DNA of 21,615 bases. It comes from an uncultured Burkholderiales bacterium. GTDB taxonomy: Bacteria; Pseudomonadota; Gammaproteobacteria; Burkholderiales; Burkholderiaceae_E. Every line of letters starts with the position of its first letter. Positions within the stretch are counted from its first letter, which is position 1. Below are positions 1-7,449 of this stretch, one piece after another. The notes under the pieces were generated by a model, which was not told where the DNA came from, did no database searches, and saw only the letters and a program-made list of their open reading frames with translations. Both the position numbers and the translations under genes were made by a program. The stretch is taken from NCBI GenBank assembly GCA_903923345.1, contig CAIXXI010000516.1, positions 1-21,615 of the forward strand, in the 5' to 3' direction.

Positions 1-61
1 CCGCACTGACGGGTGCCCTGCGTTTCGTGCCGTGAACCATAAAAGAACCGGAGACTACCCA

Positions 62-1039
62 ATGCATTCACGTCCAGATCCCCGTCGCCGATCCCTGTCC
101 ATGGGACTGGCCGCAACACTCGCACTTCCGGGCGTTGCGCGCTCGCAGTCCAGATGGAAGCCCGAGCGGCCCATCACCATCTACAACCCTTTCGCAGCCG
201 GTGGCGCCACCGACTTGCATCTGCGCTTCCTCGCCGAGAAGGTGAGCAAGTCGCTGGGACAGCCCGTGCTGGTCGAGATTCGTGCTGGTGCAGCCGGAAC
301 GCTTGCTCCGGCGCAACTGCTCAATGCCAAGCCCGATGGCTATTCGCTGGCGGTGATGAGCATCAACAGCCTTCGCTATCCCCACTATCAGCAGGTTGCC
401 TGGAACCCGATCCGCGACTTCACCTACATCAGCGGCCTGTCGTCCTACACCATGGGCATCGTGGTGCGCGCCGATGCGCCCTGGAAGACCATCGAGGACC
501 TCATCGCCGCCGGCAAGAAGGAGCCCGAGAAATACACCTATGGCACCAGCGGTGTGGGCGGCAGCGGCAACCTGATGATGATCGAGATTGATCAGGTCAC
601 CGGCGCGAAGTTCACGCATGTGCCCTACAAGGGTGGCGCGGAATGGGTTCCGGCACTGCTCGGTGGCCATGTGCATTTCCTGGCCGATGCGGCCCAGTGG
701 GCGGCCCAGGTCGACAGCGGGCAATTCCGCATCCTGGCCATGGCAACCGAACAGCGCATCCCGAAATATGCCGATATCCCGACCCTCAAGGAGCGCGGCA
801 TCAATGCGATTGCGCACAGTCCCTACGGGCTCGTGGGCCCCAAGGACCTGCCGCCGGCGATCGTGCAGACGCTGTATGAGGCCTTCAATGAGGCGACCAA
901 CGATCCCGGCCTGCAACCGCTGCTCGATCGGTTCATCCAGGTCCCGTGGCGGCGCAATCCGGCTGAATACCGCGCCTATTCCGAGCAGTACTTCAACACG
1001 ATCAAGCCGCTGCTGGTGAAAGCCGGTCTGGCGAAATAG
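62..1039 (+). CDS. TctC/Bug-family tripartite tricarboxylate transporter substrate-binding protein
   Basis: Periplasmic solute receptor of the Bug (TctC) family, which captures small, mostly carboxylate, ligands for tripartite tricarboxylate-type uptake or for sensing. The 325-residue product opens with an arginine-rich n-region (residues 8-10) and a hydrophobic stretch ending near ARSQ (26-29), a plausible Tat or Sec export signal. The mature part shows family hallmarks: PITIYNPFAAGGATD (37-51), an RAGAAGT segment (74-80), and a later VPYKGG motif. An in-frame GTG at 32 would add ten residues, but the ATG at 62 has GGAG at 50-53 with 8-base spacing and is preferred. No TctA or TctB membrane genes are adjacent, so it is an orphan receptor, common for this family in Burkholderiales. 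The ligand cannot be inferred. The family call is firm. Confidence 0.93.
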   Translation: MHSRPDPRRRSLSMGLAATLALPGVARSQSRWKPERPITIYNPFAAGGATDLHLRFLAEKVSKSLGQPVLVEIRAGAAGTLAPAQLLNAKPDGYSLAVMSINSLRYPHYQQVAWNPIRDFTYISGLSSYTMGIVVRADAPWKTIEDLIAAGKKEPEKYTYGTSGVGGSGNLMMIEIDQVTGAKFTHVPYKGGAEWVPALLGGHVHFLADAAQWAAQVDSGQFRILAMATEQRIPKYADIPTLKERGINAIAHSPYGLVGPKDLPPAIVQTLYEAFNEATNDPGLQPLLDRFIQVPWRRNPAEYRAYSEQYFNTIKPLLVKAGLAK

Positions 1040-1045
1040 CGATGT

Positions 1046-1069
1046 CGGGCCCCACGCACCTGGGGCCCG
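1046..1069. terminator. Bidirectional hairpin between convergent genes
   Basis: A perfect 9-bp inverted repeat, CGGGCCCCA and TGGGGCCCG, encloses a 6-base loop. It lies between the stop codon of the Bug gene (1037-1039) and the end of the convergent exbD (1085). There is no T-run on either side, so it is a stable 3'-end hairpin rather than a textbook intrinsic terminator. Its position between two converging transcripts supports a termination or mRNA-protection role. Confidence 0.6.
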
Positions 1070-1084
1070 GTCACCGGGTCGGCC

Positions 1085-1519
1085 TCAGGGGCGAGGCAGT
1101 GTTCGCGGGTCGGTGACGAAACCGATCTTCGCAAGACCTGCTTGCTGCGCGGCTGACATCACTTCGGCGATGTGCTGATAGCGCACCTGCTGATCGGCCC
1201 GCAAATGCAATTCCGGCTGCGGTGACTTTGATGCGGCCTCGCGCAGACGGCCCAGCAGGGCCGCCGGGTCGGTGAGCGGCGCATCATTCCAGTAGACCTT
1301 GCCCTGCGAATCGATCGACAGCGTGATGGTTTGCGGCTTTTCCGCCGCGACCGGCGCCTGCGCACTGGGCAGGTCGAGCTTGATCGCATGGGTGAGCAGC
1401 GGGGCGGTGATGATGAAGATCACCAGCAGCACCAGCATCACGTCGACCAGCGGGGTGGTGTTGATTTCAGCCATCGGCTGCGGCGCACCGCCGCGCGAAT
1501 CGAATCCTCCGAATGCCAT
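1085..1519 (-). CDS. exbD: ExbD/TolR-type biopolymer transport protein
   Basis: Inner-membrane partner of the ExbB proton channel; together they use the proton gradient to energise TonB (or TolA in the paralogous system). The product is 144 residues, normal for the family. It has a short cytoplasmic N-terminus, then INTTPLVDVMLVLLVIFIIT (about 19-38), which carries the membrane-embedded aspartate (Asp26) expected for proton translocation. A periplasmic domain of about 100 residues with the family's LRADQQVRYQHIAEVM-like segment follows. AAGGAG lies just upstream of the ATG, and the gap to exbB is 20 bases. Sequence alone does not separate ExbD from TolR well. The adjacent tonB, and the lack of tolA, tolB or pal, favour ExbD. 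It is the last gene of the bamE-dapB-tonB-exbB-exbD cluster. Confidence 0.9.
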   Translation of the reverse strand: MAFGGFDSRGGAPQPMAEINTTPLVDVMLVLLVIFIITAPLLTHAIKLDLPSAQAPVAAEKPQTITLSIDSQGKVYWNDAPLTDPAALLGRLREAASKSPQPELHLRADQQVRYQHIAEVMSAAQQAGLAKIGFVTDPRTLPRP

Positions 1520-1539
1520 GAGGGTTCTCCTTGCGCGGC

Positions 1540-2295
1540 TCAGTGGCCGACCTGAACCGGCCGGGGCGGTTCGTCGAGGGTGGATCGGAGTGCGTCGCCG
1601 GAGCCGGAATCGAGCCTGCGGCCGGTGGTGAGCAGGGCCAGCAGATCGTGCGCAAACCCATCGAGTTCGGCCAGCGTCACCCGATTGATACGGGTGAACG
1701 CGTTGTAGGCCAGCACGGCCGGGATCGCGACCGCAAGGCCGGCCGCGGTCATGACCAGTGCCTCACCCACCGGTCCTGCGACCTGGTCGATCATCACCTG
1801 CCCGGATGAAGCGATCTGGAGCAGGGCGTGATAGATGCCCCACACCGTGCCAAAGAGCCCGATGAAGGGCGCCGTGCTGCCCACCGAAGCCAGCAGGGTC
1901 AGGCCGGATTCCAGCTGCGCGCCGGTACGGCTGATCTCCTGACGCAGCACCCGAGTGAGCAGTTCGGTTCGATCCACCGAGGCGGCCAGGCTGGTGTCGG
2001 CCTGCATCCGCGCAGCCAGTCGGGCGCGCTCGGCCAGCGGGGCAAAGACCTGCTCCGGGTCATCGCGCTGCAGGGTGCTGATGGCCTCGTCCAGCGACCG
2101 GGCCGTCCAGAAGCGGTTCAGGGCCTCGCGCGCACCGCGACGCATGCGCCAGGCTGCCCATCCCTTGGAGAGGATGAAGTACCAGCTGGCAACCGAGAGT
2201 GCCAGCAGCAGCCAGGCCACCGAGTGGGTGACGGCATCGCCCGCCTGCCAGAAGTGCATCAGCCCCAGTGATTCCCGCACGGCATCGTCTTTCAT
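1540..2295 (-). CDS. exbB: ExbB (MotA/TolQ/ExbB) proton channel protein
   Basis: Pentameric inner-membrane proton channel subunit that works with ExbD to energise TonB. The 251-residue form has a first membrane segment at about 22-43, a long cytoplasmic loop, and two further membrane segments at about 130-157 and 175-200. The latter pair holds the conserved GLTLLASVGSTAPFIGLFGT core and the GPVGEALVMTAAGLAVAIPA signature. Three in-frame starts compete: 2340 (overlaps the tonB coding end by 43 bases), 2301 (ATGA overlap with the tonB stop) and 2295. The last has GAAGGA at a 5-base spacing and is chosen. Either of the last two implies translational coupling to tonB. Confidence 0.92.
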   Translation of the reverse strand: MKDDAVRESLGLMHFWQAGDAVTHSVAWLLLALSVASWYFILSKGWAAWRMRRGAREALNRFWTARSLDEAISTLQRDDPEQVFAPLAERARLAARMQADTSLAASVDRTELLTRVLRQEISRTGAQLESGLTLLASVGSTAPFIGLFGTVWGIYHALLQIASSGQVMIDQVAGPVGEALVMTAAGLAVAIPAVLAYNAFTRINRVTLAELDGFAHDLLALLTTGRRLDSGSGDALRSTLDEPPRPVQVGH

Positions 2296-2297
2296 CG

Positions 2298-3083
2298 TCA
2301 TCCTTCGAGCTTGAAAACCCATTTCCAGTTGCGATACCACTCGGCGACCGGCTGGTCGTCGACGGTGGCCGGTTTGAATCGCCAGCTGCGCACAGTGGCA
2401 ATCGCCGCCTGGTCCAGTGCGGATGAGCCACTGGAATGGCGCACCCGAACCTCGCCGACCGTGCCGTCGGCGGCAACATGCACATCGAGCCGCACTTCGC
2501 CCTGTTCGCCCATTCTGCGGGCAGCCAGCGGGTAGGGCGGAGAGACATTGCCAGACCAGCTGGCATCGACGCGTGGGCCTGATCGTTTGGCCGCGGGCGC
2601 CGGTGCGGGCTGTGGGCTGAGCGCTGCAGAGTGGGCTGGCGCCGAACTGACCGGGCTGGGCGCGCTGGTCGGGGCGCTCTCGGTCTGGATGCTCGATGCG
2701 CTGGCGGTAGGAGCCGGTTTGCCCGAATCGCCCGGTGTGAGTGTCGCAGTCGCTGCGGGCGCAGGGGGCGCGGCGACCACAGCGGCTGAGGCTGCGGGGG
2801 GCGAGGCCTGTGCGGCTGCGCGGGGCTCGGCCACCGGACGGGGCGATGAGTCTTTGCGTTGCGAAACCGTACTGGGCGGTGCCACTGTCTCGCGCGGTTT
2901 GACACGCGGTGGGGTCGGTTCCGGAGGCTCAGGCGGGGGCGGTGTGATCAGCTGCACAGCCACCGGCGCAGGGGGCTGAGAGCGCGTCGGTTGGCCATCG
3001 AGTTGCGTCAGGGCGAGCGTCGCGATGGCATTGACTGCGATCGATGCGCCCAGTGCCAGCAGGGACCGTCTACGCATCGGCAT
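2298..3083 (-). CDS. tonB: TonB family energy transducer
   Basis: Periplasm-spanning protein that passes ExbBD-derived energy to outer-membrane receptors for siderophores, heme or other scarce nutrients. It is 261 residues long. A positively charged start (RRR at 4-6) is followed by one membrane anchor (about 7-27), then a long Pro/Ala/Ser-rich spacer (about 36-170) with PPPPEPPEP at 48-56. The C-terminal TonB domain (about 180-261) includes YPLAARRMGEQGEVRLDV, a G-T-V-G-E-V-R-V turn and an AIATVRSWRFKPA helix-strand. This architecture is diagnostic. The start at 3083 lies 15 bases after the dapB stop; a second ATG at 3077 is equally possible, and neither has a strong ribosome site. No receptor gene is in the window, so the cargo is unknown. 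Confidence 0.93.
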   Translation of the reverse strand: MPMRRRSLLALGASIAVNAIATLALTQLDGQPTRSQPPAPVAVQLITPPPPEPPEPTPPRVKPRETVAPPSTVSQRKDSSPRPVAEPRAAAQASPPAASAAVVAAPPAPAATATLTPGDSGKPAPTASASSIQTESAPTSAPSPVSSAPAHSAALSPQPAPAPAAKRSGPRVDASWSGNVSPPYPLAARRMGEQGEVRLDVHVAADGTVGEVRVRHSSGSSALDQAAIATVRSWRFKPATVDDQPVAEWYRNWKWVFKLEG

Positions 3084-3098
3084 GGTGTCGCCGAAGGA

Positions 3099-3914
3099 TC
3101 AGAGGCGCACGTCACGCAGCCCGAGCACGTCCTGCATGTCGTAGAGCCCAGCAGTGCGTCCGGCCAGAAAGCGGCATGCCCGCAGACTGCCCTGAGCATA
3201 GGTTGCACGGCTCGAGGAGCGGTGGGTGATCTCGATGCGTTCCCCCGTTCCGGCAAACAGAACCGTGTGATCGCCGACGATGTCGCCGCCCCGAAGCACC
3301 GAAAATCCGATTGACCCGGGCTTTCTCTCGCCGGTCACCCCATGCCGGGTCCAGGTGGCCAGCTCGGCAAGGTCATGCCCGAGTGTGCGGGCCAGCACCT
3401 CGCCCATTCGCAGGGCCGTGCCGGAGGGGGCGTCGACCTTGTGGCGGTGGTGGGTCTCGGTGACCTCGATGTCATAGCCTTCCGACAGCAATCCGGCAGC
3501 CACTTCGAGCAGCTTGAGCGTCACATTGACGCCCACGCTCATGTTCGGAGCACAGACAACTCCGATGGATTTCGATGCGTCGTCGATGGCCTGCTTGCCC
3601 TGCGCATCGAACCCGGTCGTGCCGATCACCATGGCCACGCCGCGGGCAACGCACAGGGGAATCAATTCGACAGTGCCTTCCGGGCGGGTGAAATCGATCA
3701 CCACCTGTGCCTGGCTCAATGCCTGCGCCGGATCGCTGAGCACTTGAATGCCTGTCGGGCGTCCGAGCAATTCGCCGGCGTCACGTCCAATCGCGGGTGA
3801 GCCGGCGATATCGAAGGCGCCGACGAGGCTGCAGTCGGGCGCGTCCAGGACGGTCTCCACGAGCGTGCGCCCCATCCGGCCGGATGCACCGGCAATCGCA
3901 ATTCGAAGGCTCAT
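3099..3914 (-). CDS. dapB: 4-hydroxy-tetrahydrodipicolinate reductase
   Basis: Cytoplasmic NAD(P)H-dependent reductase of the diaminopimelate pathway, making tetrahydrodipicolinate for lysine and peptidoglycan. At 271 residues it has the normal length. The N-terminal Rossmann motif GASGRMG is at 9-15, VIGTTGF at about 96-102, and the catalytic/substrate block ETHHRHKVDAPSGTA at 153-167, with His155, His156 and Lys159. The C-terminal part carries the GERIEITHRSSSR stretch typical of DapB. Its ATG overlaps the bamE stop as ATGA (3914-3911), so the two are probably translationally coupled, and tonB follows after 15 bases. Nothing is missing or unusual in the catalytic regions. Confidence 0.97.
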   Translation of the reverse strand: MSLRIAIAGASGRMGRTLVETVLDAPDCSLVGAFDIAGSPAIGRDAGELLGRPTGIQVLSDPAQALSQAQVVIDFTRPEGTVELIPLCVARGVAMVIGTTGFDAQGKQAIDDASKSIGVVCAPNMSVGVNVTLKLLEVAAGLLSEGYDIEVTETHHRHKVDAPSGTALRMGEVLARTLGHDLAELATWTRHGVTGERKPGSIGFSVLRGGDIVGDHTVLFAGTGERIEITHRSSSRATYAQGSLRACRFLAGRTAGLYDMQDVLGLRDVRL

Positions 3915-4336
3915 CGGTTGCGCCCCTGCTTGCGACGGTAGCCGGGCAGGGCCGGGTCGGAGCCGTCGTCGCTGCCGGGCAGCGCATCGGATTCGACTTT
4001 CGCCACTTTGCCGTCCTGGAAAAACACGGACGCCCGTCGAAGGTCTGCGGCGCCGCTGGGATGCTGGAAGCGGAAGACATAATCCCAGCGCTCGGATCGG
4101 AATGGATCGACCAGAAGGGGTGTGCCCATCGCGAATCGGACTTGCTCACGCGTCATGCCCGCCCGGATCAGGTCGAGCATGGATTGATCGACATAGTTGC
4201 CCTGAGGCACTTCGATTCGGTAAGGCTGGAAGGGGCCGCTGCTGCTTCGGTCTCCGGAGGCACAGGCGGTGAGGCCGATTGCGACCGTGACGGCCATCAG
4301 CAGGCGGATGAGATGGGCGAGGCGCTTGAGAGGCAA
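3911..4336 (-). CDS. bamE: Outer membrane protein assembly lipoprotein BamE (SmpA/OmlA)
   Basis: Small outer-membrane lipoprotein of the BAM complex, which folds beta-barrel proteins. With the start chosen here the product is 141 residues: a basic n-region, a hydrophobic stretch, and a lipobox LTAC with the lipidated cysteine at 25. The mature part has the SmpA/OmlA fold hallmarks: a V-P-Q-G-N-Y segment, LIRAGMTREQVRFAMGTP, then W-D-Y-V-F-R-F and V-F-F-Q-D-G-K-V. The start is taken as TTG at 4336 because GAGGGA lies 6 bases upstream. An open frame continues to an ATG at 4423, but that would put some 30 non-signal-like residues before the signal peptide and overlap the fur promoter. Divergent bamE/omlA and fur is a known arrangement in Proteobacteria. 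Confidence 0.92.
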   Translation of the reverse strand: MPLKRLAHLIRLLMAVTVAIGLTACASGDRSSSGPFQPYRIEVPQGNYVDQSMLDLIRAGMTREQVRFAMGTPLLVDPFRSERWDYVFRFQHPSGAADLRRASVFFQDGKVAKVESDALPGSDDGSDPALPGYRRKQGRNR

Positions 4337-4443
4337 GGGCGATCCCTCGGGTGGATTCTGAGCAGAGTCGACTCGACTCGGGGGTGAGTTCAACCCGCTA
4401 TGATACGCATTCACAGCCCGCATCCGCCCTCCTGGAGTCTGAA
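4337..4443. promoter_or_regulatory. Divergent bamE/fur control region with Fur-box-like site
   Basis: These 107 bases must hold the promoters of both bamE (leftward) and fur (rightward). TATGAT at 4399-4404 is a reasonable -10 hexamer for fur; no good -35 is visible at the expected distance. The same bases begin the core ATGATA-CG-CATT (4400-4411). Aligned to the 19-bp E. coli Fur box (4396-4414), this matches 11 positions, counted by eye. A 10-bp palindrome GAGTCGACTC (4365-4374), followed by another GACTC, lies between the two genes. Fur autoregulation is common, so the placement fits, but the site is a prediction. Confidence 0.45.
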
Positions 4444-4869
4444 GTGCCGACCCCGACCGAACTCAAGAGCCTGGGTCTGAAGGCCACCTTGCCCCGGCTC
4501 AAGGTGCTCGAGATCTTTCAGCTTGGCCGCCATCGGCACATGAGCGCAGAGGATGTCTACCGGGAATTGCTGGCCGATTCTCAGGATGTCGGACTGGCCA
4601 CGGTCTACCGGGTGCTGACCCAGTTCGAGCAGGCCGGCATTCTCAAGCGCAGTAATTTCGAGTCGGGCAAGGCCGTCTACGAGCTTGATGAGGGACAGCA
4701 CCATGATCACCTGGTTTGTCTGCAGTGCGGTCGGGTCGAAGAGTTTGTCGACACCGAGATCGAACGGCGCCAGCAGCGAATTGCCCGAGACCGTGGTTTC
4801 GCCCTGCAGGACCACGCGCTCGCCCTCTACGCCAATTGCACCAAGATCGCCTGCCCGCACCGCTCCTGA
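4444..4869 (+). CDS. fur: Ferric uptake regulator Fur
   Basis: Iron-sensing transcriptional repressor; with Fe(II) bound it blocks uptake genes. The 141-residue product has the winged-helix DNA-binding domain first (LKATLPRLKVLEIF at 12-25; the recognition region near VGLATVYRVLTQFEQAGIL at 49-67). The metal-binding and dimerisation half follows: the HHDH cluster at 86-89, CxxC at 92-95, and a second cysteine pair at 132 and 137 that would complete a structural zinc site. The open frame extends upstream to 4351, but the conserved Fur N-terminus begins at a GTG (4444) with GGAG at 4434-4437, 6 bases away. Proximity to a TonB operon suggests a local iron-regulated module. A paralogue such as Zur is unlikely given the sequence pattern and the bamE neighbour. 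Confidence 0.96.
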   Translation: MPTPTELKSLGLKATLPRLKVLEIFQLGRHRHMSAEDVYRELLADSQDVGLATVYRVLTQFEQAGILKRSNFESGKAVYELDEGQHHDHLVCLQCGRVEEFVDTEIERRQQRIARDRGFALQDHALALYANCTKIACPHRS

Positions 4870-4973
4870 GCGGGCCAAAATCGCCTGAAGCGGTTGCGAG
4901 TCAGTCCGGCACCTCGCTGGTGCGAATTCAGGGCTAAGCCCCAACCCGGTATGGCATTTGCTAGGCTTCGAAC

Positions 4974-6440
4974 ATGAGCCCAACCTCACCTGCCATTTTG
5001 CCGGCCGCCGCCGGCGTCTATGACGAGATGTTTGATGCCCGGCATCAGCCTCGGCCCCACTACCTCCCGTATGCGCAGTGGTTGGGCTCGATGACCGACG
5101 AACAGATGGCCAGCAAACGAGCCGAGGCCGACCTGATCTTCCGGCGCATCGGCATCACGTTTTCGGTCTACGGTGATGAAGGCGGCACCGAGCGGCTGAT
5201 CCCGTCCGATGTGGTACCCCGAATCATTGCGGCCGAAGAATGGGATCGACTGGAGCGGGGGCTGATCCAGCGCGTCACCGCCATCAACCGGTTCCTGGCC
5301 GACATCTACCATGATCAGGCGATCCTGGCTGCGGGTGTGATTCCTCGCTCGCAGATCCTCGGGAACAGCGAGTTCTCGCAGGCCATGCTGGGCGTCAGGC
5401 TGCCGCGGGATGTGTATGCGCACATCGTCGGGGTCGATATCGTGCGGCACTCCGATGGCAACTATTACGTGCTTGAGGACAACCTGCGCGTGCCCTCGGG
5501 CGTGTCGTACATGATGAGCAACCGCAAGATGATGATGCGGCTGTTTCCGGATCTGTTCCGGCACTACCAGGTGAGGCCTGTCGAGCACTACCCCGCGCTG
5601 CTGCTGCAGACACTTCGCGCGGCCGTCGATGTGGAGTCGCCCACCGTGGTCGTGCTGACCCCGGGCCGCTATAACAGCGCGTATTTCGAGCATGCCTTCC
5701 TGGCTCAGCAGATGGGCGTGGAACTGGTCGAAGGCCAGGACCTCTTCGTGCGTGACGATTCCGTCTTCATGCGCACCACCGAAGGCCCGCGTCGCGTCGA
5801 CGTGATTTATCGGCGCATCGACGACTCTTTCCTGGATCCGCAGGCCTTCAGGCCGGATTCGATGCTGGGCGTGCCGGGACTGATCGCGGCCTATCGCAAG
5901 GGCAACGTCAACATCTGCAATGCAGTCGGAACCGGGGTGGCGGACGACAAGTCGATCTACCCGTATGTGCCCGAGATGATCCGCTTCTATCTGGGGGAAG
6001 ATCCGATCCTGAACAATGTGCAGACCTGGCAGTGTCGCAAGCCGGATGAACTCTCGCATGTTCTGGCCCATCTCAAGGATCTGGTGGTCAAGGAGGTGCA
6101 TGGCGCGGGGGGCTACGGCATGCTCGTCGGCCCGACCAGCAGCCATCAGGAGATCGAGGAATTTCGCGCCCGGCTGCTGGCCAATCCTGACAACTACATT
6201 GCCCAGCCGACCCTGTCGTTGTCGGCCTGTCCGACCTTCGTCGAGGAGGGCATCGCACCCCGTCACATCGACCTGCGTCCGTTCGTGCTGGTCGGACGCG
6301 AGACCCGGATCGTCCCCGGCGGGCTGACGCGGGTGGCCCTGCGTCGGGGTTCGCTGGTGGTGAATTCATCACAGGGCGGTGGGACCAAAGACACCTGGGT
6401 GGTCGAGGCGCCCGGTGTCCATGCTCAGCCGGCGGCTTGA
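4974..6440 (+). CDS. Circularly permuted type 2 ATP-grasp protein (COG2308)
   Basis: Predicted ATP-dependent carboxylate-amine or carboxylate-thiol ligase-like protein of unknown substrate, first gene of the Anbu-associated set. Its 488 residues match the family's usual length. Recognisable blocks are YDEMFDARHQPRPHY near the N-terminus, an EDNLRVPSGVSYMMSNR block at about 168-184 (acidic and Asn residues suited to Mg-ATP), a VVKEVHGAGGYGMLVGP lysine/glycine-loop block around Lys373, and PRHIDLRPFVLVG near the C-terminus. The family was predicted computationally to make peptide-like bonds, but no reaction is established. The start at 4974 lacks a clear ribosome site. The following alpha-E gene begins 12 bases after the stop, with its ribosome site overlapping the stop codon, so the two are surely co-expressed. 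Confidence 0.93.
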   Translation: MSPTSPAILPAAAGVYDEMFDARHQPRPHYLPYAQWLGSMTDEQMASKRAEADLIFRRIGITFSVYGDEGGTERLIPSDVVPRIIAAEEWDRLERGLIQRVTAINRFLADIYHDQAILAAGVIPRSQILGNSEFSQAMLGVRLPRDVYAHIVGVDIVRHSDGNYYVLEDNLRVPSGVSYMMSNRKMMMRLFPDLFRHYQVRPVEHYPALLLQTLRAAVDVESPTVVVLTPGRYNSAYFEHAFLAQQMGVELVEGQDLFVRDDSVFMRTTEGPRRVDVIYRRIDDSFLDPQAFRPDSMLGVPGLIAAYRKGNVNICNAVGTGVADDKSIYPYVPEMIRFYLGEDPILNNVQTWQCRKPDELSHVLAHLKDLVVKEVHGAGGYGMLVGPTSSHQEIEEFRARLLANPDNYIAQPTLSLSACPTFVEEGIAPRHIDLRPFVLVGRETRIVPGGLTRVALRRGSLVVNSSQGGGTKDTWVVEAPGVHAQPAA

Positions 6441-6452
6441 GGAGATCATTTC

Positions 6453-7382
6453 ATGTTGTCAAGGGTCGCCTCGAACCTCTACTGGATGTCGCGTTATCTC
6501 GAGCGCGCCGAAAACATGGCCCGCATCCTGGATGTGGGCGCGTCGCTCGCGCTGCTTTCCGGGCGAGGTGATGAACAGTCGGCGATCGAGCCGCTGGTCA
6601 TCACCGACACGCTGGAGGCCTTCAACGCCACCAACCGCCCGCGGTCGTCCGACGCTGTGGCACGCTTTCTGGCCTGGGATTCGAGTCATCCCTCATCGAT
6701 CGTGAATTGCCTGCAGGCCTGCCGTGAGAATGCCCGGTCGGTGCGAGGATCAATCACCTCCGAGATGTGGGAAAACATCAATGACACCTGGCTGCAGGTA
6801 TCTGCGAAGCGCCATCTGGAGCCGACCGATGCCGCCTTCTTCGACTGGATCAAGGAGCGCTCGCATCTGTTCAGGGGCGTGACCTATGCCACCGTGCGCC
6901 GCGACCAACCCTACCTCTTCATTCGGCTGGGGACGTTTCTCGAGCGGGCCGACAACACAGCGCGGATCCTGTCGGTCAAGCATGCCCGAATGGAAGACTC
7001 GGACCACACGGACGATCAGCGCCTGGCAGACCACTACAAGCTCAGCGCGGTGCTGCGTTCGGTGAGTGCACTGGAGGCCTACCGCGACACCTATCGGGAC
7101 GCAATCGATGCGCATCGTGTGGCTCAGTTGCTGATCTTCGATCCCACCCTGCCCAGGTCGCTGCGCTTCTGTTTCGATGAGGTCCAACTGATTCTGGCCG
7201 AGATGCCGCAGACGCAAGCCCGAGCAGCGCGACGTCTGGCGGCCCACATTGTGGCCTTGCTCAAACATGGTGAGCTCGAGGATGTCTATGGAGTCGGGCT
7301 GGATGCTTTCCTTGAGCGATTCCTGCGCAACAACGTGCGTCTGGGTGAATCGCTGCAGGCGGCTTACATGGAAATCAAGTGA
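6453..7382 (+). CDS. Alpha-E domain-containing protein (COG2307)
   Basis: All-helical protein of unknown function, almost always next to the circularly permuted ATP-grasp gene and presumed to act with it. The 309 residues start with the family signature MLSRVASNLYWMSRYLERA-EN-ARIL. A second copy-like motif, LFIRLGTFLERADNTARIL, lies at about 157-175; the E-R-A-[ED]-N-x-A-R-I-L pattern seen twice suggests an internal duplication of a helical unit. GAGGAGA at 6439-6445 overlaps the preceding TGA and is well spaced for the ATG at 6453. The last codon is followed at once by an 8-bp inverted repeat (7382-7410), then anbu. No signal peptide or membrane segment is seen, so it is probably cytoplasmic. 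Confidence 0.93.
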   Translation: MLSRVASNLYWMSRYLERAENMARILDVGASLALLSGRGDEQSAIEPLVITDTLEAFNATNRPRSSDAVARFLAWDSSHPSSIVNCLQACRENARSVRGSITSEMWENINDTWLQVSAKRHLEPTDAAFFDWIKERSHLFRGVTYATVRRDQPYLFIRLGTFLERADNTARILSVKHARMEDSDHTDDQRLADHYKLSAVLRSVSALEAYRDTYRDAIDAHRVAQLLIFDPTLPRSLRFCFDEVQLILAEMPQTQARAARRLAAHIVALLKHGELEDVYGVGLDAFLERFLRNNVRLGESLQAAYMEIK

Positions 7383-7410
7383 TCGTCTCTTTGAGGTAGT
7401 CTGAGACGAT
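7382..7410 (+). other. Intercistronic hairpin after the alpha-E stop codon
   Basis: A perfect 8-bp inverted repeat, ATCGTCTC (7382-7389) and GAGACGAT (7403-7410), flanks a 13-base spacer. The left arm begins in the last base of the alpha-E stop codon. No T-run follows, so strong termination is not expected. An mRNA-processing or stabilising hairpin between cistrons, or a protein-binding operator, are the alternatives. Confidence 0.4.
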
Positions 7411-7425
7411 TCTGATCTGCCCTGA

Positions 7426-7442
7426 CTGGCCTGGGAGGCCGG
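7426..7442 (+). promoter_or_regulatory. Hairpin covering the anbu ribosome-binding site
   Basis: GGGAGG (7433-7438) is the only Shine-Dalgarno-like sequence before the anbu ATG at 7450; its spacing of 11 bases is somewhat long. It lies inside a short inverted repeat, CTGGCCT and AGGCCGG, with a GGG loop and one T-G wobble pair. Folding would partly hide the ribosome site and could lower or condition translation. This is a prediction from pairing alone. Confidence 0.35.
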
Positions 7443-7449
7443 CGTTCCA

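Noticed and set aside
2060..2905. 281-codon Arg/Pro-rich frame overlapping tonB and exbB
   Set aside because: Low-complexity translation of the Pro/Ala linker in another frame; tonB and exbB are clear.
4351..4443. N-terminal extension of Fur by 31 residues
   Set aside because: The extension overlaps the bamE promoter and matches no Fur N-terminus; the GTG at 4444 has a well-placed ribosome site.
4860..4923. Short inverted repeats after fur (CCGCT/AGCGG and GCACC/GGTGC)
   Set aside because: Only 5-bp stems without a T-run; common by chance at this GC content, so not called as a terminator.
4986..6266. 426-codon open frame on the minus strand within the ATP-grasp gene
   Set aside because: It is a codon-bias shadow in GC-rich DNA, rich in His, Arg and Gly, with no family resemblance, fully antisense to a well-supported gene.
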